The translations under genes were made by a program, and so were the position numbers. DNA of 64,000 bases from Undaria pinnatifida (taxonomy: Eukaryota; Sar; Phaeophyceae; Laminariales; Alariaceae), in NCBI GenBank assembly GCA_012845835.1, contig JABAKD010000012.1, positions 6,663,344-6,727,343 on the forward strand. Direction: 5' to 3'. The first letter of the stretch is position 1. Every line of letters starts with the position of its first letter. The notes beneath the pieces were generated by a model. That model worked only from the letters and a program-made list of their open reading frames with translations, searched no databases and had not been told where the DNA came from. This document shows positions 23,286-34,250 of this stretch, piece after piece.

Positions 23286-24803
23286 TCAGGACGACTGAGC
23301 AACGATGTCTCGTTTACTCTTTGTACTTTTGGGAGGATCAAATGCGTGTGGATCTTCAGCTAGAATCCTTGAACGATATACTCTGATCACCTCATGGCAT
23401 TGAGGCACAACGTTGACGTTTCTCCAAATGCCTAAATTGGACGGCTTGTCTTTACCGAGAAAATGATATTGGAAATTCATCAGTGAGGCTTTACCAGGCC
23501 CGCGCTTGTGACCTTCGATAGCTTCAATAGTATACGGGCCGACGTGCACGGTAAGCACAGAGCCGTCTAGATCAGGTGCTGGAAACGTTACCCCTAGAAA
23601 CAAATCTTCGAGGGCGGTAAAATCCGGTACGGAACTAGACGCGTCATTATGGTATGCCTTAATACGACCTAAACGAACAGATGATTCCGCAAGTTCACCA
23701 CCTCTCGCAACACGATAAATTACTGGTGATAACTGTGAACGCACAGTAAAGGGACCACGCCAGGGACTAATTAGTTTGGGGTTAGGTCCATCAGCAACGG
23801 TATAGGGACAGTGTACTAACACTTGATCCCCAGGCTGATATTGCGGAATCGACAATATCTCATTAGATTCTGACTGCTTGTCGGCACGCTCCTGTAAATT
23901 GCGACGAGCAATTTCGTATGCGAGTTGCAGATTTTCAACGGTGCGACGGAAAAGATCAAGTCGGATTCCAGAACCAGACGTACACAGGATGCCGAGAATA
24001 ATGTCAACAGGTAACGAAGCTCTAGGGCCGAACATGAAAAAATGAGGGGTTTCCTCGAGGGTCTTGTTGTAAGCGGTATTATGGGCAAGCTGAATAAACG
24101 GTAATAATTCTGCCCAATTGTCGTATTTGACGTTCACGTACATCGCCAACATGTTATGCATTATACTATGCACACGCTCTAACACTGAATTGTCTTGTCG
24201 GCGATACGCTGACGTGCGCGTCTTCTTGAACCCAAATACGGATTGCAATTCTTTGACGAGCTCGTTTTCGAATTCACTTCCTAAATCACTGTGTAAGGTT
24301 TCAGGAGCTGAGAAAACGGAGGAAACACGTTCTACAAGAACGCGAGCGATTGTAGCAGCTGACTTGTCACTAATTGCAACTAAAACGAGAAAACGAGACC
24401 GGTGGTGTATCACGGACATTACATACTTCAAGCTACTCGACGACGATTTGCACTCTACTAAATCGAAAGCCACACAGTGAAACGGACGGGAAACGGGACG
24501 ATGATCAGGTAATTTCAGAGGACGGTGTGACGTCTTACGATATTGGCATGATGAACAGCATTTAATGTGCTTTGCTACGTCTTTCGACATAGTAGGCCAC
24601 CAATAACGATCTCGGATTTTATCGAACGTAGCTTTAAAAGCTAGATGACCTCCAGACGCCGGTAGATCATGACACGAGTGGACGACAAATTTCCGTAAAG
24701 CGGTGGGCACGACGAGTTGCTCACGGAACGAACTGCGTTTACGCAGATAACTCGGCAAATACGACCGGAATAATATTTCTTCGTTCAAAAAATAATGACT
24801 CAT
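23286..24803 (-). CDS. Ty3/gypsy integrase segment (open frame)
   Basis: This 505-codon frame is the best preserved part of the element. An N-terminal zinc-binding HHCC region is visible (HSCHDLPASGGH...CCSSCQ, about residues 48-87). The catalytic core follows, with Asp in AFDLVECK, Asp in HSDLGSEFEN, and Glu in VLERVHS with family spacing. A C-terminal SH3-like portion contains WRGPFTVRSQ. Integrase inserts the cDNA copy into the host genome. It would normally be cut from a longer polyprotein. The frame is separated from RNase H by stops near 24930 and 25090, so it is no longer joined to the rest of pol. No chromodomain is recognisable at its C-terminus. Confidence 0.85.
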   Translation of the reverse strand: MSHYFLNEEILFRSYLPSYLRKRSSFREQLVVPTALRKFVVHSCHDLPASGGHLAFKATFDKIRDRYWWPTMSKDVAKHIKCCSSCQYRKTSHRPLKLPDHRPVSRPFHCVAFDLVECKSSSSSLKYVMSVIHHRSRFLVLVAISDKSAATIARVLVERVSSVFSAPETLHSDLGSEFENELVKELQSVFGFKKTRTSAYRRQDNSVLERVHSIMHNMLAMYVNVKYDNWAELLPFIQLAHNTAYNKTLEETPHFFMFGPRASLPVDIILGILCTSGSGIRLDLFRRTVENLQLAYEIARRNLQERADKQSESNEILSIPQYQPGDQVLVHCPYTVADGPNPKLISPWRGPFTVRSQLSPVIYRVARGGELAESSVRLGRIKAYHNDASSSVPDFTALEDLFLGVTFPAPDLDGSVLTVHVGPYTIEAIEGHKRGPGKASLMNFQYHFLGKDKPSNLGIWRNVNVVPQCHEVIRVYRSRILAEDPHAFDPPKSTKSKRDIVAQSS

Positions 24804-25089
24804 GCTGTTCTTGGTTTCACCATCTGGGACGGGTATGGAACAGGTGCTTGTACGTACTCGATATACGGACCGAACTCAGCACGTTTTTTTTCCAGTAATT
24901 TTTCTGGGTCAAGCAACGGAAACAGAGACACTGCACAAGCAAACGATTCGCTATAATTATGTACAAGGTCTACATCTTCGAGGTTTTGTGAAGATACTTG
25001 GAAGTCGCGAGGCCCAGGTGCACGATACGGTCTATCGCTCGGAACGTTTCGGCAGATAGATGCAAGGGCTGGCTCTTGCGGTAGCGGTT

Positions 25090-26500
25090 CTTCTTACACT
25101 TCACCAAACAATCGAGACAGCGCGTCGGGTACTACGTTAAATTTTCCCGCGACGTGTTTAAGGGTAAAATCAAAGTTTTGCAACGCAATGGCCCAACGAG
25201 TAAGCATATTGGACGTATCCTGCATGTGGTATAGATGGGTCAATGCTTGATGATCAGTGATAAACATGAAATGTTTCCCAAATAAATACGGTCTCCAGTG
25301 AGCGAGTGTAAGTACGACTCCGCAACACTATTTCAATGACGCAGAGTAATGGCGTTGCCCATGTTTGAATCGTTGACTAAAATACGCGATAATGTCAAGA
25401 TCAGACTTCGAGTCGTCATTTTTCGATGGCTGAGCAAGAAAAGCGCCAACTCCTATCTCACTGGCATCTACATGCACAATAAATTCACGCTCATAATCAG
25501 GGAATTTCAAGACTGGGGCTGACATCAGTAAACATTTAATGTGAGCGAACGCGGTATCTTGCGTTTTCCCCCAGGCTTTCTTAAAGCGTGATCTAGTTGC
25601 AAACTCTTTACGGGCGAGATCAACCAGTGGTGCGGTTACTTGGGCGAAATTCGGCACAAAGCGACGCACAAAATTCATCACCCCTAAAACGGAACGAACG
25701 TCTTTGACGCAGGTGGGAGTAGGTAGCTCTTGGATAGCTTTGATACGATCTTTCCCGACTGCAACCCCTTCAACAGAAATAACATGTCCTAAATATGCAA
25801 CCGATTTAGGACCGAACGCTAGTTTAGACGGCTTCAGGGTGAGACCAGCTGCTTGCAACGCTGCAAACATGTTTTCTAACGATTCCAAATGATTCTCCCA
25901 GGTTGTGGACAAAACGCAGAGATCGTCCATATGAATGAGCAACTCGGGAATATGGCCCAACGTTTTATGAGCCATTTCTGTGAAAAGCCACGAGTCATTA
26001 TAACCACCAAACGGCATATGTTCATAACAGTACTTGACAGAATTAGTGACAAATGCTGCAGTTTCGAAATGATCAGGGTGAACGGGAATCTGCCAATAAG
26101 CGCTTTGGACGTCAGCGACACTGATCAATTTGGCGCCTCCGACCATGTCAATGTTGTGCTCAAGATTAGCCATCGGCCAGGTCTTGCGGATAAGGTGTTT
26201 GTTGATTGTACTTTTATCACCAAAACAGAAACGAAGTTGACCATCCTTGCGAGCTACGATGGTAACGGGAGATCCCCAAGGGCTAGGGCGCTCCTCTATT
26301 ATATAATCGTTGAGCATATCCTGAACACACTTATTGATCACGGCTTCAGTGCGTGGGTTAGCTCTATACGGACGACGGCTCACAGGTTTGGTACGCGCGG
26401 GAAGGGGAAACGTTGCTTCGGCAGTGTTATACTTACCCAACTCCGCTCGTGATGACGATAAAACAGGAAGATAAATCCAGGATTGCCGACAGCTGTTCAA
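25090..26500 (-). pseudogene. Ty3/gypsy reverse transcriptase and RNase H, interrupted
   Basis: The open part (26500-25328, 390 codons) contains RT motifs: DVQSAYWQIPV, MPFGGYNDSWLF, and the catalytic pair as HMDDL, where relatives usually have Y[IV]DD. A thumb-like region LGHVISVEG and the first RNase H strand VHVDASEIGVGAFL follow. A stop at about 25328 falls in HYSASLK-stop-CCGVV. Beyond it the same frame continues with LAHWRPYLFGKHF and DHQALTHLYHM to DALSRLFGEV, where a second stop occurs near 25090. The stop interrupts RNase H, so this copy should not make a complete enzyme unless read through. Confidence 0.85.
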
Positions 26501-26918
26501 CAGTGAAAGTAGAGTCTACAACTGCTCTCGATAGTGACGCAATAATTTCAGCACGTACTGCTGCAATTTCGGTCGGGGTATTAGGTTTTGCTGCTACAGC
26601 ATGCACATGCAGCTGAGCAGGAGACACGACGGAAACACTTGACAATTTCCCAATATCTAATCCTGCGTGGAGGGCAAGAGACTTGGAAGATGGGTTAGCT
26701 AGTTGAACGGCACCTGATCCATCTGCTGCTAGCCACGTGGTGAGGGTGCGATACACGATAACTCGCTGAAATTCGACCGGACGATTGTCGCAAGACATCT
26801 CATTTTCCGAGAGCATGCGCGGTTCAATAATAACTTTCGTATCTTGGAGTGGTTTAATGTCTGTAAAAGCAGTGATCACGGCACTGTGACGGGGGCGTAA
26901 ATCGATACGATTGCACAA
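26433..26918 (-). pseudogene. pol linker between protease and RT
   Basis: A 161-codon frame overlaps the RT frame's 5' end in another phase and the protease frame's 3' end. It has no catalytic motif. Position and phrases such as ALHAGLDIGKLSSV suggest it is the protease-RT connector, now in a separate frame because of small indels. Confidence 0.55.
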
Positions 26919-27681
26919 TTTTACAGCGTGTACCTCGGCATCTTTGTGCTACGGAGCGCAATACAGTGGATGAGGTCACCTGGGAACGAGCATCAGGCGA
27001 CCTATGGGTAGCTGGAATAGTGACAGTGCTAGACGAGAAAGTCAAACGTTGATTTTTCCAGTCGAGTATAGCCCCAAAACGAGACATGACATCATTATCA
27101 GGTAATATATGGTCAGACCTTACATGGGATAACGAGTGCATCAATACGGCGTGTGATGTCACCCAGGGTAAGAGACAACTTGATAAATCCCATGTCTCGA
27201 GCGACGAGCCGTTGGCTGCACTCAGAAACATACACGATGGTGGGACGGTTTCAACCCAGGCCTTGCACAAGGTTGGACTTTTTTTCAAATATAACAGCGA
27301 AACACATGTAATGTCACTTGCTAAGTCAACAGTCAAGCCAGAAACAGCAAGACCATCAACTATCCCGGGGATACGAATCCACCGAGAAGAAAAAGATAGG
27401 GAAGTAGATGGTTTCTTTCGAGACAGCGAAGAGCTGAACCACGAATTATTTTTATTATTGGTATTGTAAGGGCATCCGCTATTTACTGCTGTATTACAAT
27501 CGACCGCGAGGCGTCTCGATCTTGCACCTACTGGAACAGCAGTACTACTAGCGGTGTCCCTCTTCTGACCACGACGAGGTTCAGACGGAGAGCTACTATC
27601 GGTAATCGTAATACACCTATCAGACAAATTCGCAGCACTCACGGTTTGCAGTTCTGACCATGTACAATCCGATACGCTCAA
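26854..27681 (-). pseudogene. retroviral-type aspartic protease region of the gypsy element
   Basis: The C-terminal half of this 275-codon frame aligns with retropepsin-like domains. The catalytic triad region reads TVDLASDITCVS, where family members have D-T/S-G-S. The later HILPDNDVMSRFGAILDW matches the ...LGNDVLSRF...LDW block. Asp is kept, but the following Thr-Gly is Leu-Ala, so activity is doubtful. The N-terminal 100 residues are Ser-rich and unassigned. No CCHC zinc knuckle, the usual gag end, is found before it. Confidence 0.7.
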
Positions 27682-27689
27682 CTCGTGTC

Positions 27690-29034
27690 ACACGCAGCAA
27701 ACAAATTCACAGCAGACACAGGCTGCTGTGCCGATAAGCTACGACCGAATATCCCACTGCTGATGGTACTCTCTTTTCTAGTATGCAAGCGGCGCAATTA
27801 TATTTCATACAATAAAAGAAAGACGAAACGGAATCAGGGTATATCTGTAGGAGTACACGAGTACCCGAGTACACGACGAGTCCGCATGATGATGAGTACA
27901 TGAAAAATGTGCAGCAACGGTGCCGACAACGGCATGCGGCTCCAAAACCATGCTCTTGTAACACCATGCTGTTGTAAGGCGATAGTTAGTGTCATGCGGA
28001 TGATATAAATGTTTGCCATCTCCAGACAAAAAGGCGGCACGCCTCAACGTTAGGTGCGACCGCTGACTGCCATACTGCTGTTTTGGCGACGCATGTCGGA
28101 TTTTTTCTTACGAGACATACGAATACATTCTACTATTTGCTTGTTGGGAATTCTGATATGATACGAGCATCCAGACGCCCCACTCAACACTGCAGAAAGA
28201 AAAATGCCATTACCAGTGCTCTGTCCCGGTACGATGGGTGGGAGAGTGCGACGGCAGCAGTAGTACTCACGGTAACGAATACAACCACGGGGCTGCTGCT
28301 GCTTGGCAACCGTACAAGAAAAACTATTGGGAAAACTCAAACTCACATGATGATATGCTTCATGTTTTTGTTCCTTTGACTGTGATACGATGGGCGGGAA
28401 GACACGAACATCCCACGACTCACAGCAAGCAGAAGTTTGACGAGTCCGCCGAATCAATGGTACTCTGGATACGATCCGAGCGCTATCGATGGATGAACTT
28501 CGAACGGCTAGTTGTGTCGAGGATTGAACAACGATCCAGCGCGTGAACTACGTAGCGTAAGCGATCTAGGTGGGTAACCACATGATGCTGGGCTCACACA
28601 CCTAGGCTCGGCAATACGGAAATCGTTCACTCATACTCACAGGTCGACAGCGAAAAATATTGTGCTTCAATGGCCCATAAAACGGCAGACACCGTGCGGG
28701 ATTATAGGTATAGGCTCGCCCCCCGAGGATGCGCTTACCGACGCGGCTTGAGCAAACCATACCAGAGAAGGAACAGGACCAGCCCACAGCGATTGGAGAG
28801 AGTCCTTCACTTGTAAACGATGAGAGTGGTGAAAACGTCCTTCGTTGATCGCAACGATGAGAGCAGTATCACAGTAATCCACGAACGATAACTCGTGTCT
28901 ATATTCTTACATTTCGTGTTTTCTTCGAACGGCGAGAAGAAAAACAAAATGAACGAGCCCTTTTTTACGAGAAAACAAGAAAGACTCACGACGAAGTTGC
29001 CGCAAGTTAACAAGCCTTTAGTGTCGACGCCAAA
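27690..29034 (-). other. 5' internal region of the gypsy element, gag not recognisable
   Basis: Between the protease frame and the 5' LTR there are only short frames (for example 28457-28050 on the minus strand) without gag or zinc-knuckle patterns. The candidate primer-binding site lies at its right edge (29016-29034). Confidence 0.5.
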
Positions 29035-29396
29035 TGAGGGTTTGAGATAACCCAGGTTCGACTCGCAACATGCAACTACTAATCTTCTTGTCCTTCGTGG
29101 CGTGGAGGACACGCCAGGTTGGGGCAAGGTTCGACGGCGAACCAAGAGACGATAACGATAGAAGTGCCTCGAGGCAACGAGACATGCTTCGTAGGCAAAA
29201 CAGAGAGTCGACAGTGATTCCTTGTCAGCGGGAAACGTGATTACCCGCCTCTCTGTCATCAGAATGTACGGAGACTCCACGACCACTTCTAGTACAACAA
29301 GGCACGATATCCAATGCCTCTGGAACGGCTACCGTTCGTACAAATCTTCACGAGAAGATCTGCCTACGTAATGGTAGAAAGTGTACCTGCGACCCA
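29035..29396 (-). repeat. 5' LTR of the Ty3/gypsy element
   Basis: Partner of 20835-21196. In element orientation it starts TGGGTCGCAGGTACACTTTC and ends CAAACCCTCA. Confidence 0.9.
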
Positions 29397-29569
29397 TAAA
29401 AAAAGTATTATTATTTTTTCTCTTGCAGTTATTTCTGGAGCCTCAAAAGTAGAAAAATAATCGCCAGAAGTAATCGCTCCAATTTTTTTCCACAGTAGAG
29501 ACATAAAACAAAAAAAAAATCGATTTTTGGTGTTTAAAGTCAAATTAATCAGGGCTTTTCACGGGTCAA

Positions 29570-29910
29570 GGGGGTTTCAAATTTTCGCGGGTCGGGTCTG
29601 GTTGGGTCATCACATTTTCAAATCTCACGGGTCGGGTCAGGTCGGGTCAAGAGGTTTCAAAATCTCGCGGGTCGGGTCGGGTCGGGTCGGGTCAAGAGGT
29701 TTTCAAATCTCGCGGGTCGGGTCGGGTCATGACCTGCGAGATAAGGGTCACTCGCGGGTCGAGCCATCATGACCCGCGAGTTGTCTTCGGCTGATCCGCG
29801 GGTCAAACCCGCGGATCTGGCCCGCGGATCCGCCATTTTCAAACTTATTACAGCTGAGGGCCATTGCCGTGCAGGCGCCCCGCGGGTCCGACCCGCGGAT
29901 CCGTAAACCA
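29570..29910. repeat. left GGGTC subterminal array of the hAT element
   Basis: Many copies of ctcgcgggtcgggtcgggtc interspersed with aaaatctcgcggg and aggttttcaaatc. The last part (29760-29910) turns into inverted gacccgcgag words, so the array can pair with itself. Confidence 0.85.
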
Positions 29911-30082
29911 TACAAAACTTTCCACTTCCTGCCTCTCTCGTGCCGATGCTCCGATCATATGCCATCACAGCGTGCAGACGATCACCAGGCAGTACCCCTA
30001 GCTACTCGTACCAAGGCATACAGCAGTGTGACGCGAATCCCGTGCCGGCTGAAGCCGTAACAACAGTAAAAATATTACGATC

Positions 30083-30575
30083 ATACCAGTACGAAATGTG
30101 ACCAAACGTAAAAGGGCAAGGAAGGGCAGTCGTCGTCGAAGCAGCAGCAGCAGCAGCACTGGCAGCAGCAAGCACCAGCAGCAGACCCCGGATTCTCGCG
30201 GATCGCAGCCCCGGCTGACAGATCTACCGCCCCAGTTGTGGGCTTGGTGCCGGAGGCGGCTCAGTTAGGCTGCTTGCCGGGGCTGGAGACTGCATAGATA
30301 AAAAGATAGATACAGCAGTAGTAGTATTAGCTAGCTCGAGAATCATCATGCCAGTACGAAATATGACCAAACGTGAAAAAGCAAGAGAAGTCGTCGTCGA
30401 AGCAGCAGCAGCAGCCTGGCAGCCTGGCAGCAGCAGCCTGGCAGCAGCAAGCAGCACCAGCAGATAACGCATCATCGCGGATCGCAGCCCCTGCTGACAG
30501 ATCCACCGCCCCAGTTGTGGGCTTGCTACAGGAGGCGGCTCAGCTAGGCTGCTTGCCAGGGCCGGAGACTGCACT
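30083..30575. repeat. CAG-rich direct duplication inside the hAT element
   Basis: Two units about 264 bp apart (starting ccagtacgaaatgtgaccaa at 30087 and ccagtacgaaatatgaccaa at 30351) each contain cgtcgtcgaagcagcagcag, a caggcagcag run, ccgccccagttgtgggcttg and gaggcggctcag. They may be captured host sequence. No start or splice evidence makes them a gene. Confidence 0.75.
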
Positions 30576-30809
30576 TACAACTAGCTCGCTCGTCGGGTCG
30601 CTCGTCGGGTCGACCTGGTGGTCTAGCGATACGGGCGTGGCTAATTGCTCATGCGTGTGAGTTGCGGTTTCTTTCCCATTTTTCGCGCGCACACTACATG
30701 ACATAACAATAATGCTGCAAACAATGCCGGTAAAAAAAACAGAGAACACGACATCCTGGGAAAAGTACGAGGGACCAAGGACCTACCAACCGACCGAGGT
30801 ATACATACT

Positions 30810-31190
30810 TTGACCCGTAACTTTTCGACTTTGACCCGTGAGAAATGTCACGGGTCAAGTCGACCTGACCCGTATGAAACCCTCATCTCGCGGGTCACCC
30901 GAATTGTGGCGGGTCGGGCCGGGTCGGGTCAGGAGGATTTCGAAACCTCGCGGGTCGGGTCGGGTCGGGTCCGGTGGATTTCAAAATCTCGCGGGTCGGG
31001 TCTGGTCGGGTCAGGAGGTTTTCAAATCTCGCGGGTCGGGTCGGGTCGGGTCGGGTCAAGACGTCTCGCAATTCTCGCGGGTCGGGTGGGGTCGAGACGT
31101 CTCGAAATTCTCACGGGTCGGGGCGGGTCAGCTGACACGACCCGACCCGACCCCACCCGCGAGATTTGACCCGACCCGTGAAAAGCCCTG
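30810..31190. repeat. right GGGTC subterminal array of the hAT element
   Basis: Repeats of cgcgggtcgggtcgggtc on the plus strand at 30880-31130, then the inverted gacccgacccgtg of the terminal repeat. Confidence 0.85.
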
Positions 31191-31347
31191 AAATTAATTG
31201 CACCTGGAGTTTTATACGCGTGTCGGAAGTCGCGATTTTTTCGCGACCTGTGGTCCGCAGAACACAAACAAATGCGAAAAATCGCACAGGGCAAATTTTA
31301 TTCCACCGCGATATTAGTGTTCTTTTTGTTGCGCAGAGCCGGAATTA

Positions 31348-31836
31348 TTGATTAGCAGATACAATTGGACACGTACACATCCAGACGCGGCCTGCTTCTC
31401 TACGGCGTCATCCGATCATCACCGCGCCAAAATGGACAACAACAGCAGCGATGGCGGCGGGGACGGGGCTGAATGCACACGGCAGGCCGGTTCTCCCGCG
31501 GCCGGGGAGGGGCGGATGCCCGGGATGCCCGAATTCAGCAGCACCAGCGCAACATCCAGTGCTGCTCCGGCTGGGTTGCTTTGTGGCGGAGTTGCCCCAA
31601 ACGCGTGCCCCCAACTCGGCACACCCTTCACCCTACCCGGCAACAAGCGGGTAGCGGTTGGCGCGCCGGACGCGTGGTGGGGAGGAGGCAACGCTTGGCA
31701 GCCGCTTCATTTCAGTGCTATCTCTGATGCCATGGGTTTTGGTCTGGGCTCTACCCACGGCAATATCTCAACATGTTGGAGAAATCTAAGCTGCAAAGCA
31801 CTGCTGCTGCAGACTAACTACACGTCGTACGAGTAG
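31348..31836 (+). CDS. hypothetical open frame, possible exon
   Basis: A 162-codon frame; an ATG with good context (gccaaaATGg) lies at 31432 and leaves 134 codons. The predicted peptide is Gly/Ala/Ser/Pro-rich with no family I recognise and no signal peptide or membrane segment. It is GC-rich compared with its flanks, and a minus-strand frame of similar quality overlaps it. It could be a first exon of an unrecognised gene or chance. It sits just outside the hAT element's right target duplication. Confidence 0.25.
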   Translation: MISRYNWTRTHPDAACFSTASSDHHRAKMDNNSSDGGGDGAECTRQAGSPAAGEGRMPGMPEFSSTSATSSAAPAGLLCGGVAPNACPQLGTPFTLPGNKRVAVGAPDAWWGGGNAWQPLHFSAISDAMGFGLGSTHGNISTCWRNLSCKALLLQTNYTSYE

Positions 31837-32029
31837 CGATATACCGAATCCCGCCAGCAACGCATAGGCGCTTCATGCGACTTGCGGTCTGGCCAGCCGG
31901 TGCTCATGAAGTCAGGCGGGCTTCGGGACTATGGCCTCGGGTGGCGACTTCGTATCTAGAGTGCACAAACAAGTCTTGGCGCACCTGTGTTCTGAAAGAT
32001 TTCTACCTTAGGTCGAAAAAACAATATCC

Positions 32030-32262
32030 GCACACAAATTTCGAGTAGGGTACTGTCTTTTTGAAGTACCGTACTCGTAATCCTTACACTATTTCCAAGT
32101 AGTTTGCTGTATTTTCAAACTAGCGCACTGTTTATCCACACACTAATTCCAAGTAGTTTGCCGTCTGTTTTTAAAGCAACGCACTGGTAACCCGCTCACT
32201 ATTTCCAAGTAGTTTGCCGTCTTCTTTGAAAGCAGCGCACTGATTATCCGCACATTTAAGTT
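32030..32262. repeat. 55-bp tandem repeat, four copies
   Basis: The phrase tttccaagtagtttgccgtc recurs at about 54-56-bp spacing (anchors near 32040, 32095, 32149 and 32205), with a conserved gcgcactg...tatccgcac part. The first copy is the most diverged. Confidence 0.8.
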
Positions 32263-32409
32263 TTATATCCCACGTGCTTGTGGGCAAAAAGGCGATTGTG
32301 AGTTTTATATCGGGTGATTCGCGAAATCGCAAATCGCGATATCGATTTTGAGTCGAAGATCCCAGAAAAAGCACTCCTTCTAGTTTCATGTCTCTAATAG
32401 TAGGTATTA

Positions 32410-33194
32410 GGCCATTTCTTAAACAGTCGGATTTGTCAGTCGAAAACGACCTTTTTCGACTGAAGCCCAAATCGAGCTTTCTTACACAGTCGAAAAAGGG
32501 CTTTTTCGACTCAACTTTTTTCGACTGAGAATTCCGACTGGCGGATCCAGTCGAAAAACTCGACTTTTTCGACTGGACCCTCCACTCGAAAAACTTAGTC
32601 CAAAAAGTTTTACACGTGTTTTTTGAACCGATCGCATCGTTAATCCCACCACCAAACACACACCCACACGGCCACACGGCCACACACCCATATCAGGTAC
32701 CACACTACAGTATCATACAAGGCGCTGACGCTGGCGTGGCTATCACTGCTGTTGCTTCTAGCAGCAAGTCAGCGTGGCGCATTCCTAGTTCCGCTCGCCA
32801 GCAGCGTGTATCACACGACGGCAGCAGCGCGCGGTATCGATCCCATGCTGCCAACAACGGCTGCGCCTGCTGTAGCTTTGGCGCTCTCGGCTGAGTGCAA
32901 CGCCACGAACGTAGCTTTGGCGGCTTTCGGCTAAGCCCAAAGCCACCAACTCGCTGGGACGAGGGTTCGTCGAGCCGTTGCTCGCGGAGAAAGCGCGAAG
33001 CACAGAGCTGCCGACCAATTTCGACTGCTGTACAGCAGTACTCCCTCACACCAACCGCCTCTAGGAAGAGCACAAAAACTATAAAATCGACTCGACTGAC
33101 GATAAGAAGAAGGACCAGAGATTCCAGTCGAAAAAAAGTCCAGTCGAAAAGGGCCGTTTTCGACTGGCGGAATCCGACTGTATAAGAAATGGCC
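32410..33194. mobile_element. PIF/Harbinger-like MITE
   Basis: The ends are inverted repeats of about 55 bp: GGCCATTTCTTAAACAGTCG at 32410 and its near-exact complement at 33194, continuing with a shared cagtcgaaaacg segment. The 3-bp TTA flanks both ends (32407-32409 and 33195-33197), the usual PIF/Harbinger target duplication. Length is 785 bp, with no transposase frame. The inner part repeats the words tttttcgactgg and cagtcgaaaa many times, so the ends could form a long foldback. Confidence 0.85.
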
Positions 33195-33504
33195 TTAATA
33201 TAATAGATTTTGAAAATAAATGAAAAACGTCAGCTGTGAGGCAAATCATCAGCTTTGCGTAACCCCGCCTCCGAAGAGGAACCCTGTTCGTGTGTGTCAG
33301 CACGCACCACTCGAACATTATGACCAAACACACATGAGATCCGTTGGAACATTAATTAACAAAACAGTCCTTAAATTTATGCCCATATTACACAACAATA
33401 TCACAAAATTAGGCCACACGCACGGCAGCGAGAGGAGGGAGCAAGATGGGACAACCGCGACTGCCGACTAGGGCAATCTCGGGCACCAACGAACTAATAC
33501 TCAC

Positions 33505-33707
33505 GGATTCGTCCCGAGCTCGAGTTCTAGCGGCTGCGTTACCCCTTGTCCCTCCAGCAAGAGCCACCACCATCGGCTTGGAGAGTACCGTATTTGCTCT
33601 TCGGCGCCGTGCAGCAGCAGATGATTTTTGGGGTAAACGTTTTTCGGCGCGCGTCTTGATAGCTACGGCATGGCATGACGCCTTTTGAAGGAGGTTCTCA
33701 TTGCTAC
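33505..33707 (-). CDS. possible internal exon of an unrecognised minus-strand gene
   Basis: On the minus strand an acceptor-like tggcag precedes 33707 and a strong donor GTGAGT follows 33505. The 203-bp interval is open in one frame (after a 2-base partial codon) and rich in Arg/Ala (SAAARRRRANTVL). No partner exons or family resemblance were found. It lies about 540 bp upstream of, and divergent from, the TerC gene start. This may be chance. Confidence 0.2.
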
Positions 33708-34250
33708 CTGCCACCACACTCCCTTCCCGTACACCAGATGCCGTCCCGTCTCGCCAGCGAAGGATGGAGGTCAGGTACCACCCTAGTGTGCCTTCTCCAT
33801 CAATGCCCCACGATCCTCGCCTCTCCGTGAATTGTTATTTCTCGATCGAACGTTTGTTTGCCGGTGGCTGCCTTGCCTGCAGAGGCGCCAGGCCCAGCGC
33901 ACCCGCCAAGGGTGGACATCGTGTCGGAGTCCCGAGAAAATGGTGCCTAACTTCCCTAACTCGACCCCGCTGTGATCCGATTCCCGTGGCGTACAAACTT
34001 GTCCTCGGCTTGGGTGACGGTGAAACTGATTGCGCCGCACCAGGCACGACTATTCTCCAGACTAGTATTTTATAAAAATTTGGAAATTGAAAATCGTACA
34101 TGTACGATGTTCTTTGAAGTATCAGTATTCAAAAATGCCCGCTCTCCCCATGTGATTTTGGCCTTCCAGGATATTGAAAATGGCAACGTACGTGTAGCAA
34201 CTACTGAACTACTGACGATCCAACTCTTAAGTCAGCAAGCCACGCCCTAA
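33708..34250 (+). other. upstream region of the TerC gene
   Basis: No recognisable coding or repeat content. The TerC promoter presumably lies here, but I can point to no core element with confidence. Confidence 0.3.

Larger units (their letters stand above)
20835..29396 (-). mobile_element. Ty3/gypsy LTR retrotransposon, damaged
   Basis: Two 362-bp direct repeats with TG...CA ends (20835-21196 and 29035-29396) enclose pol domains in the Ty3/gypsy order, protease - RT - RNase H - integrase, on the minus strand. The LTRs differ at about 20 positions by eye (near 94% identity), so insertion is not very recent. Next to the 5' LTR (right end) the minus strand reads TGGCGTCGACACTAAAGGC, a plausible primer-binding site. 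Next to the 3' LTR lies gtggggcgata, a plausible polypurine tract. No target duplication was found. The 1.3 kb between the 5' LTR and protease shows no recognisable gag. Another repeat has inserted in the 3' part. Confidence 0.9.
29550..31190. mobile_element. non-autonomous hAT-type transposon
   Basis: The element begins CAGGGCTTTTCACGGGTC and ends with its exact 18-bp inverted complement. It is flanked by the 8-bp direct repeat aaattaat at 29542-29549 and 31191-31198. An 8-bp duplication with CAGGG termini is the hAT superfamily signature. Length is 1641 bp. There is no transposase frame, so it must rely on a partner. Each end carries hundreds of bases of cgcgggtcgggtc repeats; such subterminal motif arrays serve as transposase-binding sites in studied hATs. 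The centre holds a CAG-rich duplicated block listed separately. Confidence 0.92.

Noticed and set aside
27086-27469. 127-codon plus-strand frame
   Set aside because: Antisense shadow of the gypsy protease frame.
20825-29415. target-site duplication for the gypsy element
   Set aside because: The word agtattat occurs near both outer ends but not adjacent to the LTRs at matching distance, so I do not call it a duplication.
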